From positions 1-64,000 of the forward strand of contig JAMXSV010000002.1 in NCBI GenBank assembly GCA_027559495.1: 64,000 nucleotides of DNA. The letters are read 5' to 3'. Position 1 is the first letter of the stretch; every line of letters begins with the position of its first letter. Source of the DNA: Aurifilum marmelostoma (Eukaryota > Ascomycota > Sordariomycetes > Diaporthales > Cryphonectriaceae). Positions 34,884-46,529 of this stretch are shown here, piece after piece. Position numbers and translations under genes: made by a program. The notes under the pieces were generated by a model that searched no databases, was not told where the DNA came from, and saw nothing but the letters and a program-made list of their open reading frames with translations.

Positions 34884-37336
34884 ATGTCTGGCGAACCTCT
34901 AAGCCTGCTATCGTCTGACAGCCCCAGTGGCTACAGGCGCGAAGGCCACCGGCGTCGTCAGCCCACCTTCGGCAAACATCTGCGGACGCGAACTGGGTGC
35001 TGGAATTGCCGGCGGAGCAAGAAGAAATGTGGGCACCCATCTTTGTTTCTCGTCTGGCGCTCTCTACTTCGCTTTGTTGACCATACTTGGGAATCGACAC
35101 AGGCGATGAACAGCGGCCTGTGTGCCGACACTGCGTCTCCAGGAACGTGCTTTGCGAATGGGGGGTGCGTCTCTCATTCCGCCCCGAGAACATCGAGACA
35201 ATCCCCGCCAGTCACCCGTCGTTTCGGAAGACAGAGAAAGGTTCCGACAGCATCAGAGATGTGCAGGTGCGAGATTCTTCCCTCGATTCGTCGCACGCCA
35301 TGATCAGCACCCGCCTGTTTGTGGTGTCCTTGCGGCCTCCCCGCTGACCAGAATCAGATCATCGATATCACCAGCGAGGTCGTTCGCGATTACTGGGACG
35401 AGACCGACACGACCTCCAAGTTAGGTTCCAGCTTCGCAACGACCCTTGGGGACGGGCAGCGGTGTGCTACCGTACAGCGTCCAGAGCACGGACCATGGGC
35501 GCCCTCATCCAGCCGTGCTCACGGCGCGATGCACGACGCGAGTGCTGATCTACGCAAGAAGTCGACCTCTGCGAGTGGACTTGTTCCCACACCAAAGGCA
35601 CAAGACGACTCTACAGTCACTGCCGCGACTGGATCGCCCACGACATTTCCAAGTCCAGAGTCCATCACGTCCTCATCCCAATCCCTCGATGTCATCCGCT
35701 CTGCTGCGGTGCACTTGCTGGATCTCGGCTGCCGTGGCCAAGCTGTACCCCACACAGAAGAAGAAGAGAGCCACGCCGCCATACAACAATCACAGTTCAT
35801 AGAAACCCCCGGCGATTCGACTCTCGGGGCCACCTCTCCTGCCGATGGTATCTTCATTCCTGGCTCTGCCTATCTAGATTTCCATTCTGCCTTGCGGAAT
35901 CATACTTTTCAGGCTGCAAGATCCAGTCATCCGAGCAGGCGCGAGACACCTGAATGTCCGCCGGCATCAAGACACGGCGAGGGTGCTGGAGGGGATGACT
36001 GCAATCTGCCTGCTTATGGCCAAGAAACAAGTACAAGTGTACTCTATAACCCACAATGCTCGATAGTGCCAACACCGACATTTATAACACTCTCGCAACA
36101 GCAGGAGTATGAGTTATGGAAGAATTGGGTTGACGAAATAGCTCCATGGGTGAGTATCTCAAGATTCCTTAGCTCAAGCCATAACCCCTCTCACATAAGA
36201 CATGTTCTTATTTCAGGTGGATACACGTTCTTTCTGTTCATTCTGCCATTCTCTGTCTGAATTACTGATTCACGCCTTACTCACGCTGGTTACATAGCTT
36301 GACAAGTTGGACAATCAACGCCAGTTCGGCCGCGTTCTACCCCCAATAGCAAGGGAGCACCCTCACCTACGATTCTCCATACTTGCACTATCAGCCCGCC
36401 AGATGGAGCGCAAGTACCCGGAGCGTTCCCCCTCTCAGCCTGGCACTGTACCAGGAGGCAATACATCATCTCATCCCCCAGCTGCAGACGAGGACCACCA
36501 ATGTGGTGGCTTCGTGCGTTGTTCTCTGTGTTCTGGAGATGATGAGCTGTTCTCCTAAGATGTGGAAACGCCATCTGGATGGCTGTGCCAGCCTCATCCT
36601 GTCCGTCGGAATAAACGGCCTGTCTGGTGGTTTAGAGCAGGCTCTTTTCTGGTGCTTTGCCCGCATGGATCTGTGCGGTGGGTTCATCTCTGATGAGCAG
36701 ACCATTATCCCAATAGACGATTGGTTGCCAAGGTGGACTGTCGACAACGATCCACCACATCTTTTATACCGATCGTTCGGTTGTGACATGTACGCCAATT
36801 TTGTTGTCTACCTCTGTGCCCGGGTTATGGATTTGCTGGCTGGCAGCAACGCAGCAGACGACGAGTTCGAGAGACAGTGGGATAAGCTGCTCAAGAACCT
36901 CAATGATTGGTACAGCGACCGTCCGCAAGAGATGAGACCCATCCTCGATCTGTCACCCCCGGAAACAGACTTTGATCGGCCGTTCCCGACCTTGCTCTTT
37001 TCGAGTCCCATAGCAATATGCGGGAACCAGCTATACCACACAGGTATGCTGCTGATGCTCCAACACAAGCCCCGCCGGGTAAGACTTGAGCCGGGTACTC
37101 GTTCCATCCTCTGGCATGCCAGGAGGATATGCGCAATTTCCATGTCAAACACCGACCACGCCTGCTGGACAAATTGTGTACAGCCCTTGTGGTTTGCTAG
37201 CCGTGTCATGTCTCACCCGGCCCAGCATCGTGCTATATTGAAGACTTATGAACTGATCGAAAAAGAGACAGGTTGGGGGGCAAGGTGGAGGGCTGAAGAC
37301 CTGACAGAATGCTGGGGAGACCTAAGCGGTAGCTAG
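34884..37336 (+). CDS. Zn2Cys6 transcription factor with fungal-specific regulatory domain, single-base frame break
   Basis: Exons 34884-35028, 35103-35266, 35352-36149 and 36298-37336. The first intron splits the zinc cluster: joining gives C-x2-C-x6-C-x6-C-x2-C-x6-C ('CWNCRRSKKKC', 'CRHC'), the DNA-binding domain. A Ser/Pro-rich linker follows, then a fungal_trans_2-like domain ('LWKNWVDEIAPW', 'FSILALSARQ', 'MWKRHLDGCASLI'). In exon 4 after 'KYPERSP' (about 36428-36436) one extra base shifts the frame; the continuation 'LSLALYQEAIHHL' is clear. Corrected length is about 714 aa. It lies between the transporter and the SDR and is a likely local regulator of the sugar genes. Confidence 0.85.
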
Positions 37337-37467
37337 ACAATCTCCAGATGCAGAGAGTGACTATGCTCACATTCACGGCTTTGGAGAGCGGCGCTGATTT
37401 CCCGATGGAGATCCTGACAATGTCTGTTGTCGTCGCGAATATTCAATTACAAAAGCGGCCTGAAGGC

Positions 37468-38429
37468 TCATGCAGAAGCGCAATGACCCCCGTCGACTCT
37501 CAGATCGGCGCCCGTCATGAATGAGCTACCGGGAGACAACAAGAAGACGGCTGGTGCCTTGAAATCCTCAGGGGCCCCCAGTCTGTTCAATAAAGCACCC
37601 GCCATCCAGATCTTTTCCAAGTCAGGATTTGTGGCCAGGAGCATATCCGTCATCGCCGTCCTAATATACCCCGGAGATAGCGTATTCACTCTGATCCCGT
37701 ATTGACCCCATTCTTGCGCGACAGAGCGGCATAGCTGATGAACAGCGGCTTTGCTCGCGTTGTAAGCTGAGCAGGTCAGGCCCTGGAAGATGATCTCATT
37801 AATGTCCGGGGACGTGTAATTAGCCAGAGTTCTTGCGGGATGAACAAGCTTACACGGTTGGCGATCTCGCCAGACATGGACGCAATCATGACGATGCTGC
37901 CCTTTATGCCATTTTTGATCAATATTCTGGCCGCATGCTTGGCTGTGAGGAAGGTGCCCGTAACATTGACGCCGAGGATGCGCTCGAAGTCATTTTTGAG
38001 ATACTCGACCGCGGGTACCTTCTGCTGAATACCCGCGCAAGCGATGGCTCCATAGAATGGAGCACCTGCAGCATCTCCTTCAGTGGCTATCTCGTCAAGG
38101 GCTTTGGAGAGCCCTTCCTCGTCTGTGATATCGACCCGGCGATACGAGAGCAGCAGATTCGACCCCTTGGCTGTCTTTTGTATCGCGGCCCATTCGTCTG
38201 CCGCTGGCGCATCGAGGATGTCGAGACAGGCTACATTACCACCCGCCTCGAGGACTGCTGCCGCGAGGGTGATGCCCAAGCCGCGCCCACCACCGGTGAT
38301 GACTATAGTCTTCTTTCTCAGGGTAAACAGCTCCGAGTGGGAAGTGTTCGCTGGCGTGACATGGGACTCGGGAATATCAGCAGGCAGTGCCAGGTCCGCT
38401 ACGACTCCTTCTGCGGACATGGCGACCAT
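37468..38429 (-). CDS. SDR of the L-xylulose reductase / mannitol dehydrogenase type, 296 aa
   Basis: Exons 37854-38429 and 37468-37782 (71-bp intron, phase 0). 'VITGGGRGLG' is the cofactor motif, 'CAGI' the NAG-type motif, 'IASMSGEIANR' holds the catalytic Ser, and 'YNASK' the Tyr/Lys pair. 'SPGYIRTAM' and the C-terminal 'GADLRVDGGH' complete a classical SDR. The pattern is like NADP-dependent polyol or ketose reductases (mannitol dehydrogenase, L-xylulose or sorbose reductase). The ATG at 38429 is taken; another Met lies three codons later. It converges with the Zn2Cys6 gene (131 bp between stops) and is divergent from the transketolase. Confidence 0.9.
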
Positions 38430-39133
38430 TTTGAAGAGCTCGATACATACAATGAGACCGACTAAGAAGATTGGCGAGAATGACCGGACAGCGATATTTG
38501 GTTTTATTTGACTAAGGGAACACGACGAAGGACAGCAAAGAAACGTTTTTCGCTTGCATATGCCTCAGCTGTCATACTGAAGCGGTAGGTCAAGTGTTTG
38601 GCAAGCCGAACCGCTCAGAACGGACAGAATGTAAGCCGCATCCAAGAGTCATGGAATACACATTCTGAAAGCCTCTACAGTTAAACACGTGCTTAAAGGA
38701 CGATATTGGACCCAGAATGGAGTTGTCGTTGTGTTAATTATCCAGGATGTCCCGAGGGCTCCGCTGGGAGCAACGGGCCCAGTAAAATCGGAGGTGGGCT
38801 CCATGCCGCTCGTCGCTAGGAACTTCCTATGTGACAAAGAAGGAAATAACATACCGCTTTTACTTACTCGTGTATTAACGAGACGTAACTATCGCCTTGG
38901 ACAATCAACCAAGCATACCAGGCATAGTGGTACTATGAGCAACACTGATGATAACTCCGACAACAAAGGTTAAAAACTATTTCCTTCAAGATGAAATCCC
39001 ATTTGGAAATCTGGAGGCCCTCTGCCAAATTCGTACCGCAGGCAATTTTTACTCCATATTGTCCTCCTAATGGCGCCTTCTGCTCTGTCTGGTGCCAACG
39101 TGCCTGAAATACGAGAAGATTAGAGACGCATCA
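38430..39133. promoter_or_regulatory. Bidirectional promoter region of the SDR and transketolase genes
   Basis: 704 bp between two divergent starts. CCGCTCAGAACGG at 38611-38623 is a CCG-N7-CGG arrangement, a kind of site bound by some Zn2Cys6 dimers. The ORF at 38689-38973 shows no protein features. Confidence 0.4.
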
Positions 39134-41459
39134 ATGACGAAGCTACAAGATCAGACAACCGACCTCGTAGTTCGCACATTCCGGTGCCTTATCGCAGACC
39201 TATGTGAACAGTTCAAAGGTGGCCACCCTGGGTGAGTTTTGCAAATTTCTTCCCATGCGTTGCGGCTTCGGTTGGATTGTTACTGACCCGGTATCGTCGA
39301 TAATCTTTGGAAGTGGTGCCATGGGTATGGCAGCTATCGGAGTGGCCTTGTGGGGTTACGTGATGCGATATTCTCCAGAGAACCCCAACTATTTCAACAG
39401 AGACAGATTTGTATTGTCGAATGGTACGCATTTCCACATGCGGAAGTTTCGATATAAGAGGACTGACAAGGACTGTATTTTCGAAGGCCACTGCTGCTTG
39501 TGGCAGTACAGTTTTATGCACCTGGTGGGATTTCAGAAAATGACATTGGATCAATTGAAATCCTACCATTCGGAACGTACGGACTCCATCTGTCCTGGAC
39601 ACCCAGAAATCGAACATGAAGGCATCGAGGTAACGACCGGCCCCCTCGGTCAAGGCATCGCGAATGCTGTGGGCATGGCGATGGCGACAAAGCATCTAGC
39701 AACTGCGTACAACAAGCCCGGCTTTCCTCTCGTGGACAATACTACCTGGTGTATGGTGGGTGATGCCTGTCTGCAGGAAGGAGTTGCTTTAGAGGCTATC
39801 TCATTGGCTGGTCACTTCAGGCTGAACAACTTGATTGTCATCTACGATAACAACCAAGTGACCTGTGACGGCTCCGTGGACCTTACCAACAATGAAGACG
39901 TCAACGCCAAGATGGCTGCGTGTGGCTGGAAGGTGATCGACGTCGCGGATGGCAATCAGGACGTCGAAGGCATCGTTTGCGCCTTAGTAGAGGCTCGAGA
40001 GAGCACTGACAAACCTGTCTTTGTCAACATTCGCACCGTTATTGGAATCGGCAGTAAAGTGGCTGGCGATGCGAAGGCCCATGGTGCTGCATTCGGCCCA
40101 GAAGACGTCGCCAACATCAAGAAGAATTCCGGGTTTGAAACCGATCAGCATTACCAAATTCCAAAAGAGGTCTACGACTACTTTTCGGATGTGAGGACTC
40201 GCGGAAGCCGGCTCGAGCTGGAATGGCATGATCTGCTGACTTCCTACGGTACCGAATACCCAGACTTGGCCAAGGAGTTTGGGTTCCGGGTCCGTGGCGA
40301 ATTCCAGGAGGATTGGACCAGAATCATACCTAAGAAGGAAGATTTCCCTACAACACCAACAGCCTCGAGGAGGTCTGCTGGGCTTGTATGTAATCCTCTC
40401 GCCGCCAGGCTCAGTAACTTCATGGTTGGCACAGCAGACCTTTCTCCCTCAGTCAACATGTCCTGGAAGGACAAGGTGGACTTTCAGCACCCTGACCTCC
40501 GACCGGCATGTGGTATTACAGGTGACTACGCCGGCCGATACATACATTGGGGGGTTCGTGAGCATGCCATGGCATCTATATCCAACGGCTTGGCTGCTTT
40601 CAACAAGGGCACTATTCTTCCCGTGACATCCTCATTCTTTATGTTCTACATTGTAAGTGATCCGTCCTATATCCGCAAGACGCTTTTGATGTTGGAGTCG
40701 TCTAACTTGAATGCTGTGTAGTATGCCGCACCGGGTGTGAGAATGGGCGCGCTGCAGGGTCTACAAGCAATTCACATAGCCACCCACGACAGCATCGGCA
40801 CAGGCGAGGACGGGCCCACTCATCAGCCCATAGAGCTGGCTGCACTCTATCGTGCCATGCCGAACCTGTACTATATCCGACCCTGTGACAGCGAAGAGGT
40901 AGCGGGTGCATTCATCGCTGCACTTTCAGCAAAAGGGACGCCAAGCATTATCTCTCTTTCGCGGCAGAATCTAGAGCAATACCCAAGCTACTCTTCCCGT
41001 GAGGGCGTGCTCAAGGGTGCTTATACATTCGCGGAGGAGGAAGGCGCCCGAGTTACCCTCATCGGCGTGGGTGCCGAGATGTGCTTCGCCGTCAAAGCCC
41101 GCGACAGGCTCAAAGACAGGTACGGCTTAAAAGCCCGAGTGGTGAGCTTCCCATCACAGCGACTGTTCGAGAAGCAATCTCTAGACTATAAATCCGGTGT
41201 GCTGCGCTATCGTGAAGGCATACCTCGTGTGATAGTCGAGGCATACGCGGTGAACGGGTGGGAACGATATGCTGATGCTGGGTATTCCATGAGCACGTTC
41301 GGTCACTCTTTACCCGGTTCTGCGGCTTATAAGTACTTTGGCTATGATCCGGACGTGGTGGCGGAGCGCGTAGAGAGGTTTGTGCGGGAATGGGAGGCGA
41401 GAGGTCCCGAGAGCTTCCGAGGCGAATTCCGGGATTTGAACATCACGCCTGGTCTGTGA
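39134..41459 (+). CDS. Transketolase family, dihydroxyacetone-synthase-like, 703 aa
   Basis: Exons 39134-39231, 39314-39423, 39487-40652 and 40722-41459, all in frame. TPP-dependent enzymes of this family move two-carbon units between sugars; the dihydroxyacetone synthase branch uses formaldehyde as acceptor. Motifs: 'GGHPG', 'AMGMAAIGVALW', 'STGPLGQG'-like 'TTGPLGQGIANAVGMAMA', TPP/Mg site 'VGDACLQEG' to 'YDNNQVTCDG' (GDA where GDG is usual), catalytic Glu in 'WGVREHAM', and 'HDSIGTGEDGPTHQPIE'. There is no peroxisomal SKL-type end (it ends 'ITPGL'), unlike yeast methanol enzymes, so it is probably cytosolic. The length and C-terminal domain fit a complete enzyme. It pairs with the divergent SDR. 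Confidence 0.92.
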
Positions 41460-42188
41460 GCTTGTACAGGTGCTTCAGACATTGATCATGTACCGCGAAG
41501 CGTAGGTCACAGAGGAATGTGGGTTAGGAAGAAGGCACCTGGATTAGTCTGTCAATTTTGGTCGAAGGTAGTATACACCGACAAAGAATATCGCCGCTTT
41601 CAGCTATAAAACATAGAGGCAAGGGATTAGCCCGAGAATAAACTACACATAACAACCAGTTTGAAACCGAACAGCTCTCGGAATCCCGTTCCCGAGAATA
41701 TTAGCATGTCTTAGATTATTCAGCTTATTTGCAAGCAGTTCTTCGTGGAATGGGTGAGGCTGTCCGAAGCAACATTGTCCCGGATCAAGAGAAGGATAAC
41801 CTGTCATTACTCATAATAGCACGGCACTGTCAGACACTAATGGCTCTTGTGACCAAGTTCATAACACCTTTGGGGGGTTGACACAATCTTACTGCCTAAT
41901 GTCCAACCATAAGTGGTTGCGTCAAGTTTAATGCCGTTGGTTTGGCTCACCGCCGATGACCCGAAGAGGCTGAGCCATTTCTTTGATTTCATTAGCGGCG
42001 CATGAAGGCTGTCATCGTTGGCTAGTTTTACGAGGTTGGAATAAGCACCGTTGATGCTCACATCAGCACATGGCAAATGAACAAACTGATTATAAAATCC
42101 CGCGAAGCCCCAGCGAGTGTGTTATTTTGTGCGTGTAGAGTTGGGTACCTGTGGCCAATAGTCATCTTCATTGTACACCATCTTAAAC
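41460..42188. other. Intergenic, promoter of the FAD oxidase gene
   Basis: 729 bp, no supported gene; a 79-codon minus frame at 41837-42076 has no features I recognise. Confidence 0.4.
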
Positions 42189-43801
42189 ATGGCGACCATT
42201 CTAGGCGTTACGGGCAAGCAATTCCTGCCTACATCCAAGGATTACGGCGATTGGCAATACCAATATGCCACATCCACTCACGGGGTCGATCATGATATGA
42301 ATCCAGGTCTCATTGTGCAACCCTCTGGCAAGGACGACATCAAGAAGGTTATCGAGTACGCTAGAGCCAGCAAGAAGGCCATTGCTATCCGAACCGGAGG
42401 CCATCAGTACAGTGGCGCCTCATCTACCGGCATCTCGAACATTCAGCTTGATCTACGCGACACCTTTCAGTCTCCGGATGACCTCACCTATTTCGAGCAA
42501 GGCACCCGCAGCTACGTGCGCTCCAGTGTTAGTCACAGCCTGGGTGACTTCAATAAGTTCTTGGGTCAACACAAGGTATTCGTACCGCATGGTCAGTGTA
42601 CCGAGGTCCATGTCGGCGGCCATGTACAGACTGGCGGTTATGGACAGCTCGGTCGGAGCTTCGGGCTCCTTGGTGACCACGTATTGTCTCTTGAGATTAT
42701 CGACCATGCCGGTGCTGAGCGAGAGATCACGAAAGAATCGGACGCAGACCTGTTCTTCGCTTGGCTTGGCGGCAGCCCGGGCAATTTGGGCGTGCTGACG
42801 CACTTCACGATCGAGGTTCACCGAGACAGCGACTATGTGGGCTCTATGGGCCTCCGCGCCATCCATCTGTATGACACGGCCAAACTGAAGACGCTTCTGG
42901 AGCAACTGGCCGAGATGAACGATGATCCTGACTTCCCGCGTAACTATGACCTCTGCATCAGCGTGCTGAGCTCGTCGTTCGACGTTTTCGGCCTGATGAG
43001 TGGCCTCGACGACAAGATGCGACGAGAGCACCCCGACATATTCGGTAAGGATGAGCTCCCAGGGTGGCTGCGCTCTATAATAGTGTATGCACAATGGGTT
43101 CCATTCTCCAAGGACGACAAGCCCGATATGGCGTGGTTCGAGCGCCTCCAGGGCCATGCACTCTTCAGCGGCGGCGTGCACACCAAGCCAATGTCGGAGC
43201 TGACGGCGGGCTGGATTTTCCGCAATACGCGCGAGTTTGACCTCCCATATGTCAAGCGCACGTATGTGACCAACTCGACTACCTTGGCCAAGGACGGGTG
43301 GGTAGACTGGGTTGTCGGGCGGATGGACGAGATTGTCAAGCCAGACTGGAATGGGCAGTGGCTGTCGGCCCAATTGCAGTGCTTCGGGGGGAAAAACTCC
43401 ATGTTCACTCGTAACGGGAACAATGGCACCTCATATAGCGTAAGTGACAATCCCTTGACGTCTTGTTCCTCATTGGTCGCTCACGGCTGATCATAACCCT
43501 TCAGTGGCGCGACTCGACACTTTGCATGACTATCGATAATTTCCATAAACCCGAGGAGCAGGCAGCAGCCGAGTCCTGGCAGGCCGTCAACGACGAACAG
43601 GGCATCGGCGAGAACGGTCTTTTCAGCAAACAGGACCGGCGGGTGCTCTGGGGGTCGTACGGTTCGTTTGACCTCGACTCGGTCTGGAACACGTACTACG
43701 AGGACAGGGCCAAGTATGAGAGGCTTATGAGAGCGAGAAAGGCAGCCGATCCGGAAGGAACTTTTACCCCGAACGCTTTTGCTGTTAAACGAGCTGCTTG
43801 A
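42189..43801 (+). CDS. Berberine-bridge-type FAD-linked oxidase, 515 aa
   Basis: Exons 42189-43439 and 43505-43801 (65-bp intron). The FAD-binding PCMH domain has 'RTGGHQYSGASST' (His72) and 'PHGQCTEVHVGGHVQTGGYG' (Cys137). These are the two residues that bind FAD twice covalently in many BBE-like oxidases. The C-terminal BBE motif 'YERLMRARKAADPEGTF' is near the end. Members oxidise carbohydrates to lactones, or alkaloid or polyketide intermediates, and give H2O2. No signal peptide is seen (MATILGVTGK), so an intracellular place is inferred, which is unusual for carbohydrate oxidases. It lies downstream of the transketolase on the same strand. Confidence 0.92.
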
Positions 43802-45645
43802 GAAAAACAGAAAGAATCGTAATCACTATCTTTGTCGTAAATTATACTATTTCTTCTGCTTTATGCTCCAACTTTATTGCACTCTATTGTCGTGTGACCG
43901 TGGGCTGGTCCTGGGGTAGGGTTGGCGAGAACTTCATACAGTATTACCGACCAAGAGCCGAAACATGCGATCGCCCAGGGTATGCATATTTGCCAGTACT
44001 TTGAAAAATTTCCGGTCCCAAGAATAGCGTCTCTAACCAGTTAGTAAAGAATGTTGCGCGTGATAACATAATGAAGTGTTAGTCCCAGCGCCGCTTTACA
44101 GCGTTCGTAAGGGTGCGCGAGAGGCCTCATCTGCCTCGCGACGTGGATCGTGTTGATGTCTTGTGAGTCACGACAAGTTTGCGAGCACGAGGATGTTACG
44201 CTGCTTCAAAATCATGTGGCGGCTGTTATATTACACTGCAGTCTCGGGAATCCTAATCCCATGATATAATGATTGAATGTGTGCATTTTCAGATGACAAG
44301 GTGGGTTCGAGGCCGTGCGCGTGAGGGGATCAATCGAGTGGCGTCTGCTTTTTATCATTCTCGTTCTGATTGACGATTTCGACGGGAGCCACCTTTACTA
44401 TGGCTGAATTTGAGCATGGCTATGCATAAAGGTAGGTTTGGTACTGCCTGATCGTGTCACCAGTGTACTCTCACAAATCTCCAAGTCACCGCTATCTTTC
44501 CCTTTTTTAGCGTTGCAAGGGTGAGGACCACGCAAAAAATAACGAATTCATTTTGTGCACATCTCGAATTTGGTACGTAATCACGTCTCCGCTAGTTGAT
44601 AGAGCGCAGAGGTATCAATACTGATTCCCAAGACGGAATCAATAGCAGTTTGCAGAACGTTAACAGCTCGCTCGGAATCAAACATGAAAAGGCTGCTTTA
44701 GTCCCAAAGGCGCGGTTCCCATCAACCTCGCACACACAGGACCAGAGTAACTGGTATCAGGCCTATTTGCGATGCCCAACTTATACTCTGGTCTCTGGCC
44801 TCACCTCGATTATTCGGTGGATTTGATGGCCATGGGCTACACACCCCGAGTCCTATCCCAGTCTTTTATCAAGTCGGTCAACAAGAGACCAAGGGGCCGC
44901 GACAGCCACAATCCGGCCTCATTCTCTGACCTCCATCCCATCATACGCCGTGCATTTTCTGTCTGTTGCATAGACTATAATTTCAACCTTTGATACAATG
45001 TCACTCAAAGTAACCGCAAAAAGGTATGCAACATAGAAGGGCCACATCTTAGACTTTTGAGTGAATACTTGTCAAGATAATCGTGAGTATATTATATGCA
45101 TGGTATTCAAATTTTAGGCAGTATAGAAATGTTAGAGACTTTAGTCGGATTACAACTTAGAGTGATTACATAGGCAGCCAAAATCATTCAGACCTTGGTG
45201 GAAACCCAGGTGTAAGTACCACTCGGTCAAGAACTGTATATTATATCGATCTGTTTGAGACTCTGCATCGGCCTGTTTCAGGGTTGTGGAAAAGGTCGTA
45301 GTGTAAGAGGTTGGAATTCAACATATGTAGCAGTCTGTTGCGCAATACGTCGTGGGGCCGGAGTATCTGCTTTGCATGCTACAGATTGTTTTGGGACTGG
45401 GGGACGGCGGCTTACTCAGAGAAACTATTGATTGTCACTGTTGAACAGTCGATGATAATCTAAGTTCCTTAGGTCAGATTAGTAGAATACTATAGACTCA
45501 AGAGGCATATATAAAGAGCCTATAAGCTAATTACCCATAAGAGATGAGCAGCCAGAACCCGCAAGAAACCGATCACAAATGCTCACATATCCACGGAATC
45601 CTACAATTTTACATCACCACTCACTTTATAAATTAGTATTATAAC
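43802..45645. other. 1.8-kb stretch with no supported gene
   Basis: Only short frames (44596-44993) without motifs. A TATAAATT-like box near 45626 precedes the next gene. Confidence 0.45.
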
Positions 45646-46529
45646 ATGTATTTCTTACAGAGATGCCTGATTGTTGCTGCCTCTGTGGGCGTCTTAGCCA
45701 ACATTCATTTTGCTTTCGCTCTAGCCACTACCTTCCCCAACTCCTCGACAATTGCTCTGGCTGACAGAGCTGCCTCGATTTCAACAAATTGGACAACAAA
45801 ACTCGAGATTGGAAAAAGCAAGGTGTGTATAGTAGCTGGTCACAGAGGTCTCACCCTTATTGATACATCTCTGACACGCCCTGCCGGCAGTGGCACATCG
45901 GCGACGCCATCGCATCAAACTTCGAAAAGCTGTTCATGAAGCCGGCCTGTAGCCCTACGGGCTGTGATGCTGGCAGCCCTGCGACCTTCCAGTACTTGAC
46001 GAAGTCAGACGGCATTGCGGCACTGGGCACCGCTACCATGACCGTCGAGGGTAACGCTGATGAAGACGTGGCTGTTATCGACAACCTGCTCGATGCTATA
46101 TCAACGGCACTAAATGCAAGCAGCCAGTGCACCACGGAAAAGGCTGTAGATGAGTGTGAGGACAATGAGAAAATAGACAAGGTGGTTTCGCAGTGGAAGC
46201 GCCTTGGAGTTCTTCCGACCACGTGTGGCTTCAGGACATTGTGAGTTGGATCTCCTTACGCTACAGCCTCAATATGCCATATTAAACTTCCAAATAGCAA
46301 TGACTGCCATGTCGTGAATTACATTCAAGCGACCATGTATGATGAGCAAAAGAACCAAAAGGCTCAAGTCACGATGTCCGGGTCTTCCAAAGACCCCAAA
46401 GAAGGCTTTGGCTGCGGCTCGTTTCTGGACATCATCAATGATGCTCTTGGCGCTATCGCGCCGTTGGATCTTGTGGGAGTTACAATAGCCTCGGGCGTCA
46501 CGAGCGGTCTTGAGGCTTTCTGTGCCTGA
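45646..46529 (+). CDS. Secreted cysteine-rich protein of unknown function, 252 aa
   Basis: Exons 45646-45822, 45891-46240 and 46298-46529, all in frame. The signal peptide is about residues 1-25 (ending 'NIHFAFA'). The mature protein has eight cysteines, including 'PACSPTGCD', 'DECED', 'TTCGF', 'NDCHV' and 'GFGCGSF', probably four disulphides. It also has a hydrophobic C-terminal stretch ('IAPLDLVGVTIASGVTSG'). I do not recognise the family. It may be an effector-like or antimicrobial protein, but nothing in the sequence proves it. It stands alone between gene-poor stretches. Confidence 0.7.

Noticed and set aside
42453..43373. 306-codon minus-strand ORF opposite the FAD oxidase
   Set aside because: It is the shadow of a strong, motif-bearing gene on the plus strand, caused by biased third positions.
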